The position numbers and the translations under genes are program-made. A stretch of DNA of 64,000 bases from Eledone cirrhosa (taxonomy: Eukaryota; Mollusca; Cephalopoda; Octopoda; Eledonidae). Position 1 is the first letter of the stretch; each line of letters starts with the position of its first letter. Below, in pieces: positions 23,054 through 34,344 of this stretch. The DNA lies in NCBI GenBank assembly GCA_964016885.1, contig OZ024743.1, forward strand, positions 121,705,650 through 121,769,649, written 5' to 3'. The notes under the pieces are model-generated. The model had not been told where the DNA came from. It saw only the letters and a list, made by a program, of their open reading frames with translations, and did no database searches.

Positions 23054-23340
23054 TATCTATAATATAAAGCTGACGGCCGTATGTAACAAACTTTTCGCCA
23101 AACGGCTGGACCAAACAGCACCAAATTTGCCCCATAGATGTAACTTTTTCCAAATAAAAAAGTGAGGGTATTTTTGTCTACTGAATTTTGTTAAAAGATT
23201 AAAGACATTATTTAAATATTCACTTCTTTAAAATTTCAAATGTCAACACTTCCGGTTATACGACATTCCTCACTTTTTCGTATGATGTCGCACAACATTC
23301 CCCTCTTTTTCTTAGTCTGACTTTTTAGATAGATACATAG
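23054..23340 (+). mobile_element. Possible Helitron 5' end
   Basis: Begins TCTATAATATAAAGCTGACG and includes CGGCTGGACCAAACAGCACC, resembling from memory the 5' ends of animal Helitrons. A Helitron protein fragment follows on the same strand within 0.5 kb. The boundary is approximate. Confidence 0.45.
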
Positions 23341-23589
23341 CTATAATGTAGAGCCCTTACAATATGTCTCTGTATGCCTGGCTGTCTGCATTAGATAACG
23401 TTTTCAGAAATATTTATTTCTGCGTTCACAGATTGATTTTTTTTAGTTTCAGAAGATCCTGTTAAGCATGAAGGCCTTTGCTTAAACTTTAATCTGTTAT
23501 TTTAATATATATATTCGTGTACAGATATTTTTGCATACACAAAAACAAAAACCTATTTATTTCATGAAAGCACAGACGGTTTATCGTCA

Positions 23590-24049
23590 TTGTTACTGTT
23601 CGAGGTTAGAGGACCACAGTCTTTCCAAGACCTGAGAACCATCAATGTTCCAGATGCGTGGTATGTTACACGATGACAGCCAGTGGCACCTCACCTTGCA
23701 AGAAGCAACAACTGCTAAAGTCCCTTCTCAGCTGCAACAACTTTTTGTTAATATGCTGCACAACTGCGATCTCACCGACCCTCTCGCACTGTGGAACAAC
23801 CACCGCAAAAGTCTAGCTGAGGACATCCTCCACCGCACACGCAGACACAATCCGAACGTAACATACGATGTTGTTTTCAATGAGGTGCTCATTTGTCTTG
23901 AAAACAGTGTCCTGGAGATTGGTGGTAGGCCTCTAAGTCACTACAGCTTACCTGCTCCTGACAGGAGTGTCCAGAGGTCAACGTCTACAGAGCTTCTCCG
24001 CGAGATGAACTACGAGATCAGTGCTTCTCCCATGGTCAATTGTATGTAG
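23590..24049 (+). pseudogene. Helitron helicase fragment
   Basis: A plus-strand segment reading LLLFEVRGPQSFQDLRT is followed, after a frame change, by MRGMLHDDSQWHLTLQEATT, VPSQLQQLFVNMLHNCDLTD and GGRPLSHYSLPAP, ending in a stop at about 24049. The order (VRGP-SF-L-T, then MLxDDxxW, then QLFVxML, then PLxxxxLP) matches the region before the Pif1-type helicase in Helitron RepHel proteins, which drive rolling-circle transposition. Rep and helicase catalytic motifs are absent, so this is a relic. Confidence 0.72.
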
Positions 24050-24472
24050 GATGCTCTAGGGTGAGCTCGCCAAACAATCTCTTCATCTTTGCTCCGGAGA
24101 GCCGAACAAAAAATATTGTATACTCTGAGGCTCTAGCAATGTAATTTAAATGTTTTCTGTTACTTGGAATTTCCATTATGGTTGTACAAATTATTGTTTG
24201 TTAAAAAATTTGTTCTCTGTTCAGCCTTTATTGTTGTAACTATCAATTTTCTTTAACGTACTGGCTGCTGAACTGGGGAATCCTAAAAATTATTCAAACC
24301 CATCATCAGAGCACGTTAACCCCCACACCCCAACCTCGCAGACTTGAGAGGGCATGCGGTATCTTTGCACTGGAGTGAAGGGGGGATTCCTGAAAAGATA
24401 AAATGCTGGTATACCTAGCCGGGCGCCAGCCAGGCGGGCCAGATAGTTTACAATAAATCTTATCAATAAAAA

Positions 24473-24634
24473 TTGTTTCTACTTTTGGCACAAGGCCAGC
24501 AATTATCCGAGTGCATTATTGGTGCTTTATTTTATCAACCCTGTAGGGCTGAAAGGCAAAGTTAACCTCAGCAGGATTTTAACTTAGACCGTAAAGGGCC
24601 GTAACTCTATGCTGCAAAGCATGACGTCTGACCC
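24473..24634 (-). repeat. SINE family A
   Basis: Minus-strand copy with the GGCACAAGGCCAGCAATTAT end, TTTATCAACCCTGTAGGGCT core and a head cut at GTCTGACCCTC. Confidence 0.92.
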
Positions 24635-24639
24635 TCAAA

Positions 24640-25616
24640 AATAATACTGTAATAGTAGGATATAAGAATAACGATGGGGTGGAGAATTTCACAAAAAAAA
24701 ATTTAAACATTTCCAATTGAAATATATTTTCATTATATAAGTTAAATACTCAAATTATTTGAACAACATTAAACTTTCCATTTCAATATAGAGTGAAATC
24801 ATTACATATTTTCACCAATGATTTACCTATAATTGTTTACTCAGTGTGTTCTTGTAGAATATCCACAGGTGATAAGTTTTATGCACTTATGGTAAACTGT
24901 ATTTAACACCATTGATCAAACTGCCAGAACAGCTGCTGGTTCTATGACGCAAAATGTATATTTTAATGTGTTTATATTTATATAAAAACCATCCATCATA
25001 GTTTTATGTAAGAACATTTCCTAAGTAATGCCCCAAATACCAGATTAATAACGAGAAAGTTAGATATATTACTAAAATTTTTCAAATACTTGATTATTTT
25101 CAAAATAGAAATATGGTTATGAAAGGGCTAGAGGAGTTAATTGAATAAAATATATGTTCCTCTTGATAATTCAATAAATCAAATATACTTACAATTATAT
25201 ATACAATTTATGCATTCAGTTAAATTTATGTATATTTCTACTCAGAAATACATTAATGAAATACATATGAAACTACGATAATATAAGACCTATTGATTGA
25301 GTATCTCCTTCAATACAGTATATATATATGTATGGGATTGCTCACACTAATGTTAAGTTAAATAAAATAAATAAAAATAAATTTCTAACATTATAATTAA
25401 CTACAGCTGCATATGGCCAAAATGATTCATTGCATTGCTCATCATTCAAGCACAATAAATCTATAATATAATTAGAGCCATCTCTCTCTCTCTCCCTCTC
25501 TCTCTCTCTGCCTCATGAATGGATGGCAACAATGAAACTAAATTATTCTTTTTGCAACTTTCAATGATGCCAGAATTCAAGATTATATTTGTCAATGGAT
25601 TTATCTGACTGTTTCA

Positions 25617-25640
<24 letters not shown>
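24640..25640. other. AT-rich DNA, CT microsatellite at right
   Basis: No gene seen. Contains (TC)n at 25480-25510 and 25615-25634 and a (TA)n at 25636-25668. Confidence 0.6.
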
Positions 25641-25669
<29 letters not shown>

Positions 25670-25877
25670 CTTGATCACCTTGACCGACCAGTCTGTCGGG
25701 TGCCAATCGGCGCCGCTGGTCACAGCATTTTTGCTGTTTTAGCCATAAGATAACACCATCCCACTGGCTGGGCGGGCAGGCTGGTACTCATTTCTACAGC
25801 TGAGTAAACTGGAGCAACGTGAAATAAAGTGTCTTGCTCAAGGAAACAGCACATCATCCGGTCCGAGAATTGAATGA
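25670..25877 (-). repeat. SINE family B with an alternative 3' tail
   Basis: Shares the body (plus strand CAGCTGAGTAAACTGGAGCA, AAGTGTCTTGCTCAAGGAAA) and part of the tRNA-like head with 38477-38816. The 3' end reads, on plus, CACCTTGATCACCTTGACCG with GACCAGTCTG instead of the RTE-like tail. It abuts (TA)n. Confidence 0.75.
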
Positions 25878-26373
25878 AACAGGGCTCTGTCAGCTTTATC
25901 TCCCCTGTTTGCTGAAAATTTAAAGTAAGTGAGACTGTCACTACTCTAAAACAATAGCGTAAGGTCTTTGAAATGCTTTTAATTAAGCTTACAGTGTATT
26001 ACAAAATACACTATATATACATTCATATATATATCGCTATTTCAGAGCACCAATTCTAATTTTCAATTTCTGCTTGACCGGCAACCGCTCTGTATAATCA
26101 GTTCCTGATTATTACTAGAATTCTATAAGAATCAAACATTCATGATTTTCAGCAAACAGGTGGAGTACTTGGCTTTGATAAGTACCAATCAGTACGAAAC
26201 AGAACTCTGTCAGCTTTATCTCCCCTGTTTGCTGACAATTTAAAGTAGGTGAGACTGTCACTACTCTAAAACAATAGCGTAAGGTCTTCAAAATGCTTTT
26301 AATTAAGCATAAAGTGTATTACAAAATACACTATATATACATTCATATATATATCACTATTTCAGAGCACCAA

Positions 26374-26380
<7 letters not shown>
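25877..26380 (+). repeat. Direct duplication of about 180 bp, offset 320
   Basis: Copies at about 25877-26059 and 26197-26379 share CTCTGTCAGCTTTATCTCCC, CACTACTCTAAAACAATAGC and CACCAATTCTAAT with roughly ten differences. The right copy runs into a long (AT)n; the left copy does not. Confidence 0.92.

Positions 26381-26444
<64 letters not shown>
26378..26444. repeat. (AT)n microsatellite, about 33 units
   Basis: Uninterrupted AT run inserted where the left duplicate continues into unique sequence. Confidence 0.97.
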
Positions 26445-26446
<2 letters not shown>

Positions 26447-26571
26447 AGTGACTTCTCTCCTAGACAGATATTCCAGTGTGCAAGTAGTTATTTAGAATCA
26501 CTGCTCTCCTAGACAAGCTGCCTTCATTGTGGCTTTTGGGTCTCACACCTACTTCAGATACATTATCATCA

Positions 26572-26690
26572 TCACTATCATGATCCTTTAACGGCTGTTT
26601 TCCCTATTAGCAGGGTTGGACAGTTCATCACAGACCACGTCAGTACTAAATAGGAGCTACTAACCTCTCTCTCGTGCACATTAATTATAC
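26572..26690 (-). repeat. RTE-like 3' tail fragment
   Basis: ATCATCATCACTATCATGAT, TTTTCCCTATTAGCAGGGTT and GGACAGTTCATCACAGACC resemble the last ~100 bp of RTE-like copies, on minus. Confidence 0.65.
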
Positions 26691-26706
26691 ATCTATAATC
26701 AATTTA

Positions 26707-26904
26707 ATAACTGTTTCTACTTTTGGCACAAGGCCAGCAATTACCCAGTGCATTACTGGTACTTTATTTTATCGACCCCGTAAGGATGAAAGGCAAAGTT
26801 AACCTCGGCGGGATTTGAACTCAGAATGGCAAGGGCCGTAAATCTATATGTCAAAGCATGACGTCCAACCCTCTACCGATACTGCCAATCCACCGCCCAT
26901 TGCC
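26707..26904 (-). repeat. SINE family A with 17-bp target duplication
   Basis: Full minus-strand copy. ATAATCAATTTAATAAC occurs at 26695-26711 and again at 26905-26921, a perfect 17-bp target-site duplication that defines both ends and shows retrotransposition. Confidence 0.96.
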
Positions 26905-27010
26905 ATAATCAATTTAATAACCTCCCGTAGATTGTATCACATGAATGGAATGATGGAAGACAACTTTATGGGAGGAAATGCTGTGGGAAGGTGCAGGGAT
27001 GGTTTTAATG

Positions 27011-27026
27011 GGGGGGGGGGGGGGGG
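27011..27026 (+). repeat. Poly-G run
   Basis: Sixteen consecutive G. Similar runs occur at 9156-9169, 15669-15684 and 18177-18188, and a C run at 29451-29463. Confidence 0.9.
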
Positions 27027-27367
27027 CAAAGGGGGCAATTACTTCAGGCCCCCTGCAGTGGGGGTCTCCTCTAGTGACAGCCATAGCAATTTATTTGTGC
27101 CCTTTGCTTGGCTTTTTGGTTTTAGGATGGTTAGATGTTTTTTAATTTAATACCTGTATGTATAACTTTTCAATTCCAATTACTTGTGGCAAGCTGACTT
27201 TGATGTGTAAAATTGGGGGTTTGCTGTGTATTCTAATTTTTTTTGTGAATGAGGAGCCCCCAAACCTGAATTCTACAAAATTGGTTGTCTTTTTTCATTT
27301 TAACTCTTTTGATATCAAACTACCTGAAACTGCCCCTGGTTCTATGATATATAACATTTTTTGCTTT

Positions 27368-27690
27368 AATGTGTTTATCATTATCATCATCATCATCGTT
27401 TTTTTACATCTGCCTTTTCATGCTTGCATGGGTTGGACAGGTCCTTCTCAGCACATATGTAGTGATCCTTTGTCATCACCTCTGTGAGTCTCAGTGATTT
27501 GAAGTTAGTTCACACAACCTCTGTCCAGGTCTTTCTTGGTCTACCTCTACCATTGCTTCTTTCCATTGGCACTTCTTGGTACATCTTCACCAAACTATCA
27601 TTGTCCATGTACTTCACATGTCCTTACCAATGCAATCTACTCTCCTACACACCACCTCAGATTCTAAAAACTTGCATCATAGTTGTCTGG
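27368..27690 (-). pseudogene. LINE C-terminus and (GAT)n tail, sister lineage
   Basis: Minus-strand reading GHVKYMDNDSLVKMYQEVP then GRGRPRKTWTEVV, with an internal TAA just before GHVK and a TGA after EVV, leading to the tail at 27370-27390. The layout matches 17597-17752 rather than the longer-UTR RTE-like copies. Confidence 0.7.
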
Positions 27691-27848
27691 GAAGTGTTAC
27701 TGACATCAACTAATGCTTACAATATGATTAATTTGTTCATGATTCTCAGTGTTTGGGGCTTTTTCCTTATATAAAATTGTTTTTTGAATTTTAATACTGA
27801 GTTATTAAATTTTAATACTGTAGTAATCTAAAATAGTATGTAATGTTA

Positions 27849-28079
27849 TTAACTCTTAATGTTCTGTACCACATGAAACTGCATTAGCAAAGCAGTCTTG
27901 ACATTCTTGAAAAATACAAAACAGTACTGTGATTGTATCGCATTAAAAATTAGTTTTAACTCCAATGTTGCAATTTTTTTAACAATCTGTTCACTAGTGA
28001 AGATACTACAAGCATTTAGATTAACTGACGCCATTTTTAGATATTTTCTGCTGAATCATTGCAGAGTGTTAAAAGTTAA
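27849..28079. repeat. MITE-like repeat family M1
   Basis: Second copy of the 22639-22855 family, beginning TTAACTCTTAATG and ending AAAGTTAA, about 70% similar by eye. Confidence 0.65.
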
Positions 28080-28657
28080 GTCAGTTGTAATATCATATTA
28101 GGATGTTGGATAGTTAACACAAGTGTATATTGTTTGCTTCTCGACTGTAATGACATAACTAGATTTACATTCTAGTCAAGTAATTTACCTAACCCATCAA
28201 AATGTTGACATAAACAAGACATGGTTACACAGTGAAATACTGCAAGCTACCTTATCCAACTCTCTACCAATTCTGACACTTTAACCACATAATTTCTTTC
28301 TAAATATGGGAGGGTCAGTAATGGCATATGTTGCTTGACATTTCTGGCAGACTAATGCTACATATTTACATCCAAACAATATTAAAAGTAACACCAGACT
28401 TCACAAATTCCTCACTAAAGTTAAGACTGATGATGATAGAGGAGATGACAATGATGATAAAGTGGTGGTGGTGGTGGTAGTGACGGTGATGAGAATATAA
28501 TCCATAACATAAAGTGCACTTGTGGGTGGTCTTTTAAAGAAAAACCCGAGAGGAAAAATATCAAGACTGACCAAACATATTTGATGTGAGAAAGATCATA
28601 TACCACCATGGAATGAAATAATTTCTTGTTCTGATTATCATCTCTTTTCAGATAAAT

Positions 28658-29722
28658 GATGGCAGATATCAAGCTGATTCAGCAATTGAAAAGGTGTGGT
28701 GTAATCATTGCCTTAAAAGCAGAGATTGTTCGCTTCCTGCAAGATTATTTATTGTCAAAGTTTGCAAACAACTGGAAGCCACTGATGGAGATTCTACAGC
28801 AGTAGCCAAACATAAAATGCCTACTCTAAGGGTCCTAATACCGTCAGAACACTCAAACTTGTATGAATGGTGCTGAAAAAATTATTGATAAGAACCACAG
28901 AAAGTCAATTAGCACCACTGTTAAAGAGCTCAATGCTTCAAGGCACACTATAGGAAAAAATCAGTATGAGGAGCTTTGATACAAATCATATGTGATGTGG
29001 AGAAGCTAATTCATGTCTGCAAAGACAAAAGCTAGCCATCTGATCTACACTAAGCCCTTGTTGAGCAAGTTGAAACATCAAGAGCCTGGAATTCTTTGGT
29101 TTTTCTCTGATGAGAAAAACTTTGACCCAAACCAAAAGGTCAAGCAAAGGAATGACAGATGGTTATGTAGATGGTTATGTAACGTTCATGCATACAAAGT
29201 TTCCAGCAACTGTGACAGTTCTGTAAGTCATGAGCAACAAAGGGAGATGTCATGTCTCCTCACTTTTTTTCATCAGAGTTTAAAGGTCAATGCTGCTGAC
29301 TATAATGAGGTGTTGGAGAGGGTTGTGAGGCCTTGCATAGAGAGTGTGAGCAAAGGAAGATCATATACATACCAACAAGACTGCGCCATTTCAAAAGGCC
29401 AAGATGGCCCAAGAATGGATGAGTTACAATCTCTATGATTGCACACACACCCCCCCCCCCCCCCAAGCATATGGCTAACTAGCTCTCCAGACCTGAATCT
29501 GTTGGACTACTATGTATGGGATGTTAGCATAGAAGATGTACATTAAACGATGATAATGGTGACAATGAAGTCAATCAGTGTTCCCATAACACTATAAAAT
29601 CTCTGAAGTTCACCATAACTATCACAATGTCCAAAATAGATAAAAATAATCTATGGACATTTCAACGTTTTAGACCTTGTATTGAAGCAGCCATTGACAC
29701 AAACATCGAATTCATTGAATAG
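28658..29722 (+). pseudogene. mariner-family transposase relic
   Basis: Successive frames give a recognisable cut-and-paste transposase: an N-terminal helix-turn-helix-like start, FMSAKTKASHLIYTKPLLSK, then LWFFSDEKNFDPNQKVKQRN with the catalytic Asp, DRWLC, VNAADYNEVLERVVRPCIES, YTYQQDCA with the second catalytic Asp, SSPDLNLLDYYVWD with the third, and a C-terminal block TFQRFRPCIEAAIDTN. There are several frameshifts and stops, and a C13 run at 29451-29463. About 50 bp after YYVWD are replaced by an RTE-tail-like sequence (29521-29570). Terminal inverted repeats were not identified. Confidence 0.82.
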
Positions 29723-29929
29723 ATGCATCAAGAAGGCTTTCAAGATTATTCATGGCAATTTTTTTCTCAAAGAAAGCTCTTCTTTCATGACTTATGCATC
29801 TTTCACTGTAAATATCCTCCAAGAAATGAACAAACCTGTAAAAGGGGTGAGAGATTGAAAGATACAGTGTTAAAAATCAAATGGAGACAATGCAGAGTTT
29901 GATGTGACTCTTCAATCTAAATGAACATG

Positions 29930-30176
29930 TGACAACTTCTATAGTGTTGTTACCACAATAAAACACACCCAATATAATTTGTAAGGTGTTAGTGTTGGTG
30001 TCATGGTATAATGCACCAACTACACCCTGCAAGATGGTTGGCATTGGGAAGTGCATTCAGTTATAGAAAACATACCAAATAAGGAACAAATGAGCAAGAT
30101 GAAGCCACTTATCTAGTTTGGGACCATGACACCCCATCCAACCCATGCTATCGTGGACATAAGATGATGATGATGA
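29930..30176 (+). repeat. RTE-like 3' tail with (GAT)n
   Basis: CAAGATGGTTGGCATTGGGA, CCATCCAACCCATGCTATCG and a terminal GATGATGATGAT align with other tails in the window. Confidence 0.85.
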
Positions 30177-30371
30177 TAGATATGTTCTTCGTGTGATATT
30201 ATGTACACATCCTGGAATAAGACACAATGATGCTTGGGGACCAAACTGATCGAAATATAACGAAAATGTAAATTACATTTGATTCCACTTAATTGTATAC
30301 AGAATAATTCATAAGACGTGTTTAACATCAAGTCTATGTAATACTCCCTGGTTAACTGAATATGCAAATAT

Positions 30372-30447
30372 TCTAGCAGGAAAGATGGACGTTAAATGAT
30401 GATGATAATGATGATGGTGGTGATGGTGCTGCTGTTGATGAAGATGA
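30372..30447 (+). repeat. Short RTE-like tail and imperfect GAT repeat
   Basis: AGGAAAGATGGACGTTAAAT followed by GAT/GGT triplets. Only the last ~30 bp of the tail are present. Confidence 0.7.
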
Positions 30448-30449
30448 GT

Positions 30450-31260
30450 GAATTTTAGTTAATTGTAAATGTTTTATTTTTTTTATTTTGTAAAACATTG
30501 ATGAAATGTTGCATAAAATTGAACATTTTGTGAAAATTGTACAAGATTTGATAGGATGATAGAAATAGAGTGATTTTGGAAGCTTCTGTTTTCAAGATGA
30601 GTTAAAATAACAGCAATCAATGTCAAAAGAGTCAAATGTATTCCACTTATTCTTACAATTTCAATGAATTAAAAACTATCAAAGTTCAAATAATTGTGGT
30701 GCATTTTATCCTATTTTTAATTGTGTAATAAAATTCTTCAATAAATGAATCTTCACTGAAGATAAAATTTATGAAAAAAAGATATAGTTTTGAATCAAGC
30801 ATTTTATTGTTTTCATAATCGACTGAGAGTAAACCAATTAGATTTTTCATAACCTGCCTGACCCTATTTGCTATCATTGAGTAATTCAAAGTATCTGAAA
30901 GCCATTGTGGGAATGTATGAATCTCGCTAAGCTTGGGTAATTGAAGAATATGAAAGGGAATTGGAAAACTTCATAGGACATAAAGTCAAATAATTGGACT
31001 GGATGGAGTATAAGTAAATTATGTGTACACAGTTGTCCTAGGGAATATAAATAACATAACAGTCATTTTCGAGACATATGAATCTGCTTTAGCAAAGGTC
31101 ATTGAACAATATCAAAGTGAATTGAAAAATATCAGAAGAGATAAATCAAATGATTGTCATACCGATAAATATATCAATAAAAACAAAAACATTTTGCAGT
31201 TAAGTAAATTATGTACACAGTTGTCTTACAGAAAGGCGTATTAACAGAGTTATTATAGTG
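30450..31260. other. AT-rich DNA with a short internal direct repeat
   Basis: No gene recognised. A segment near 30945-31045 resembles 31100-31240 (both end with AAGTAAATTATGT then ACACAGTTGTC). Confidence 0.5.
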
Positions 31261-31274
31261 TAGTACAAACTGTC

Positions 31275-31480
31275 TTGTGGAATTTGTTCTGGTTCTCTTC
31301 AATCCGAGTTCAAATCCCACCAATGCCAACTTTGCCATTCATCCTTTCAAGGTCAATAAAATAAAGTATCAGTCCAAGGCAGTGAACTGATGGAATGGAC
31401 AAAGCATCAGACAAGATCCTGTATGATATTTGTTCCAGCTCTTTGAGCTCTGAGTTCAAATCCTGCTGTGGCCCTACTTA
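31275..31480 (+). repeat. Degenerate SINE family A pieces
   Basis: Two B-box-like blocks (GAGTTCAAATCCCACC, GAGTTCAAATCCTGCT) and the GGTCAATAAAATAAAGTATC core indicate two broken plus-strand copies. Confidence 0.65.
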
Positions 31481-31697
31481 GCTGGTTGACTTAATTCATT
31501 ACATGTTTCAGCAACCCCAACTGGTCCTAAAGTGATGTTAGTAGATTTCATTCTGTTGTAAGTACTCAAGTCAGGTTTATAGTTTGAGAATGCCTTCCTC
31601 CCTCCAATTAGTCTTTGGGGTCTTGAAATATGCCATGGGCCCAGACTTTCCATCCCTGACTGAAACAATAATACATATCATCATCATTCTCATCATG

Positions 31698-31921
31698 AGG
31701 GTGATGGATTGGCAGTACTGGTAGAGCATTGGACAACATGCTTTGTGGTATTTAGTTACAACTTTCTACATTCTAAGTTCAAATCCTGCCAAGGTTAGTT
31801 TTGCCCTTCATTTTTACAGGGTCAATAAAATAAAGTACCAGTAATGCACTGGAGTTGATTTTATCAACTTTCACCTTCTGCAAAAAATTGTTGACCTTGT
31901 GCCCTAAGTCAGAAACTATTT
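31698..31921 (+). repeat. SINE family A, long variant
   Basis: Complete but diverged plus-strand copy: head GGCAGTACTGGTAGAGCATT (A-box-like), B-box AAGTTCAAATCCTGCC, core GGGTCAATAAAATAAAGTAC, 3' end CCTTGTGCCCTAAGTCAGAA. Confidence 0.92.
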
Positions 31922-32228
31922 TCTTTCATGAGTTGGCATGGTCTGAGACTAGTTAGGTTAGGGGACTACATCTTGTTCATATTCCATTTTTGATATGATT
32001 TCTACAGATGGATTCCCTTCCTAACTGTAATTAAAATCCATTTTATTCTTGTTTTACTATATAATCCATACTTGTGTAACATGGCAAGAATGCCTTACTA
32101 CTGGAAACATATTGAAATCTCATAATTTATTGCTTACTGTGTGAATTCAGTTAATTACATCATAAGGATTTCAATTACTGAGGTTATGCAATTAAGCAGA
32201 ATTATCAGCCTATAATGATCTACAGTGG

Positions 32229-32383
32229 GTTCTGCAGAACCCAAGGGATCCGTGGAAAAAGGTAGAGGAGTATATTTACATTAGAACCATGTAACAGTAT
32301 GAGACTTTGAGGTTCCCCAAAAAGTTTCTGAACCAAAAAGGGTTCCGCATTTGAAAAAGTTTGGGAAACCCTGATCTAGTAGA
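32229..32383. mobile_element. Possible hAT MITE
   Basis: CAGTGGGTTCTGCAGAACCC at the left and GTTTGGGAAACCCTG at the right form imperfect inverted ends of the hAT type. The flanking 8-mers share only ATCTA, so the target duplication is not convincing. Confidence 0.45.
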
Positions 32384-32389
32384 ACATAT

Positions 32390-32576
32390 TTAAAAACACG
32401 TTTATTATTTCAAGTGTTTATATATAGTTTGTTTACTAGAGGACAGATCTTTATAAAAATTTGTAGCATTGAAGTAAAGACTTCAAGTTTTAATGTCTTG
32501 CAATCATAGTGCTGTTTTGTACTTTTCAAGAATGTCTTGTGGCTTTACAGGATGTGAAGAGTTAAGAAATATTTTT
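32390..32576 (-). repeat. MITE-like repeat family M1, inverted and partial
   Basis: Reverse complement shares ACATTCTTGAAAAGTACAAA and the CTTAACTCTTC end with the copy at 22639-22855. Confidence 0.55.
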
Positions 32577-32721
32577 CATCTCTTACAATGAGACTAACAG
32601 TCCAAACAATAATAACTATATTAATAACAACATATTTTAGACATGTAAAAGAGAATGTGAAGTATGCATATGTAAACAGTCTGCAAGCTTTAGCTACAAT
32701 AAGTATAAACTCCTTTATTCA

Positions 32722-32872
32722 ATGAAGTTAGCATTAGGAATGGCATCCAAGCCAAAAGCAGATCCGCATGAACAATATATGATCACCTGACCTGACTTAG
32801 CTAGTCTTGTAACATGACAATCTGTCTAACACATACAAGTATGGAAAATAGATGTTAAAAAGTGATGATGGT
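32722..32872 (+). repeat. RTE-like 3' tail
   Basis: AAGTTAGCATTAGGAATGGC, CATGACAATCTGTCTAACAC and GATGTTAAAAAGTGATGATG. Confidence 0.75.
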
Positions 32873-33692
32873 ACATACACACACACAAGTATGTATGTAT
32901 ATATGTCAGTTCATTCTTCAGTGCTACTGGTAACATGTAACCCAGTACAATCTGTGCATAGTCGGGTCATCAGCAACTAAGCCGGGAACACCAACAAGAT
33001 TGCTTGGTGAGGAGGGTGAATTTGGACATCCTGCGGGATGAAAAATAAAACCTGCCAAAGGGCAGAGGAACTCAGTAGAGTCAACTGCCATCCAATAAAA
33101 TTTGTTTTGTTTTTTGTGGAACGAGAGACTCCTAGTCTTCATTAAGACATCTCTCTAGAAGAAGGTCACTCTGATATAAAAACTATGATTTCATTTGCTT
33201 CCAATGACAATGATGTAGACCAGTAATTCTTTTTGGACAAATGCATTTGATGTTCAGAGTGGGATTGGCCTTGTGCAAAGCCTTTCTTCACTTAAAAATC
33301 CTCCAAACACAAGCATAACTTGATATGTGACATTTTTTGTGATGCATGGTATTGCTGGTCATAGGCAAGTCCCTAGCAGGACTAAAAAGCCATGTCCGTG
33401 ATGCTTATGCTTAAGTATCAAGCAATGGCATTACTCAAAATCAAATTGCAACCATCATCATGTATGTATGCATTAGATTCATTTTAAATTTGTTGACCAG
33501 ATGGTTAAAAAAGTTCACTTCACAATCATGATGTCCCTGGTTTGATCCCACTGCTTGACATAATAGACAAGTGTCTTTTACTATAGCTTTTAGGTTGACC
33601 TAAGCCTTGTGAGTCAAATTTAATAGATGAAAACTGTGTAGACCGGTTATTTTCTATAATTCAAAGAGCCAGCCTATAACACACAGAGTCAT

Positions 33693-34129
33693 TTACTATT
33701 TCACATGTTTTTGATAATATGCCTCATTCTGTTGGACCCTTCCTAAAAACTAACCTTCTCCTAAAGTTACCCTATTGTTATTATTATTTTATTTCTAGAA
33801 TCTTCCTCTCCTCTCTCTCTTTCATACATTGTTTATACGCTTACATCTTCTCACCCCCCTCTTCTCTCCGCAAATATAAGATAAGGCCAGAATTTATCTA
33901 ATCTCTTTGTTGCCGAATTGTCGATTTGAGAATGTAAGCAACCCACTTTTGTCTGTCCTTCCATTTTTCGTAGTCCATATAGTCAGTAATATTTAATGTT
34001 ATTTATGTCCATTTAGAATCTAATCTCTTTTTCCCCGGATTTTCATTTACTGTTTCACATGTTTTTAATAATATGCCTCATTCTGTTGGACCTTTCCTAA
34101 AAACTAACCTTCTCCTAAAGTTACCCATT
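33693..34129 (+). repeat. Direct repeat of about 84 bp, offset 353
   Basis: 33693-33776 and 34046-34129 are nearly identical (CATGTTTTT.ATAATATGCC through AACCTTCTCCTAAAGTTACC). No coding potential. Confidence 0.88.
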
Positions 34130-34344
34130 TCCTGCCCCTCACACACCACCATTGCTATTTGTTCCAATCATAACTTAGCAGTTTATAGTAAGTTCTCTTA
34201 CCAATCTGTATAGCAAAGCCACCACCTCAGTTATTACTCCTTAAGTTTAGACCTGGTTGCTTTTCGGTTTGCTAAATGGACTGCAGAATTTGGAGAGTCT
34301 GAACACCCAATGACAATGTCACAGATAAAGATAAATTCACCTCC

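Noticed and set aside
31698..31921. tRNA-like heads of the SINEs as functional tRNA genes
   Set aside because: A- and B-box-like blocks are present but cloverleaf stems are not maintained, and each head continues into a conserved SINE body.
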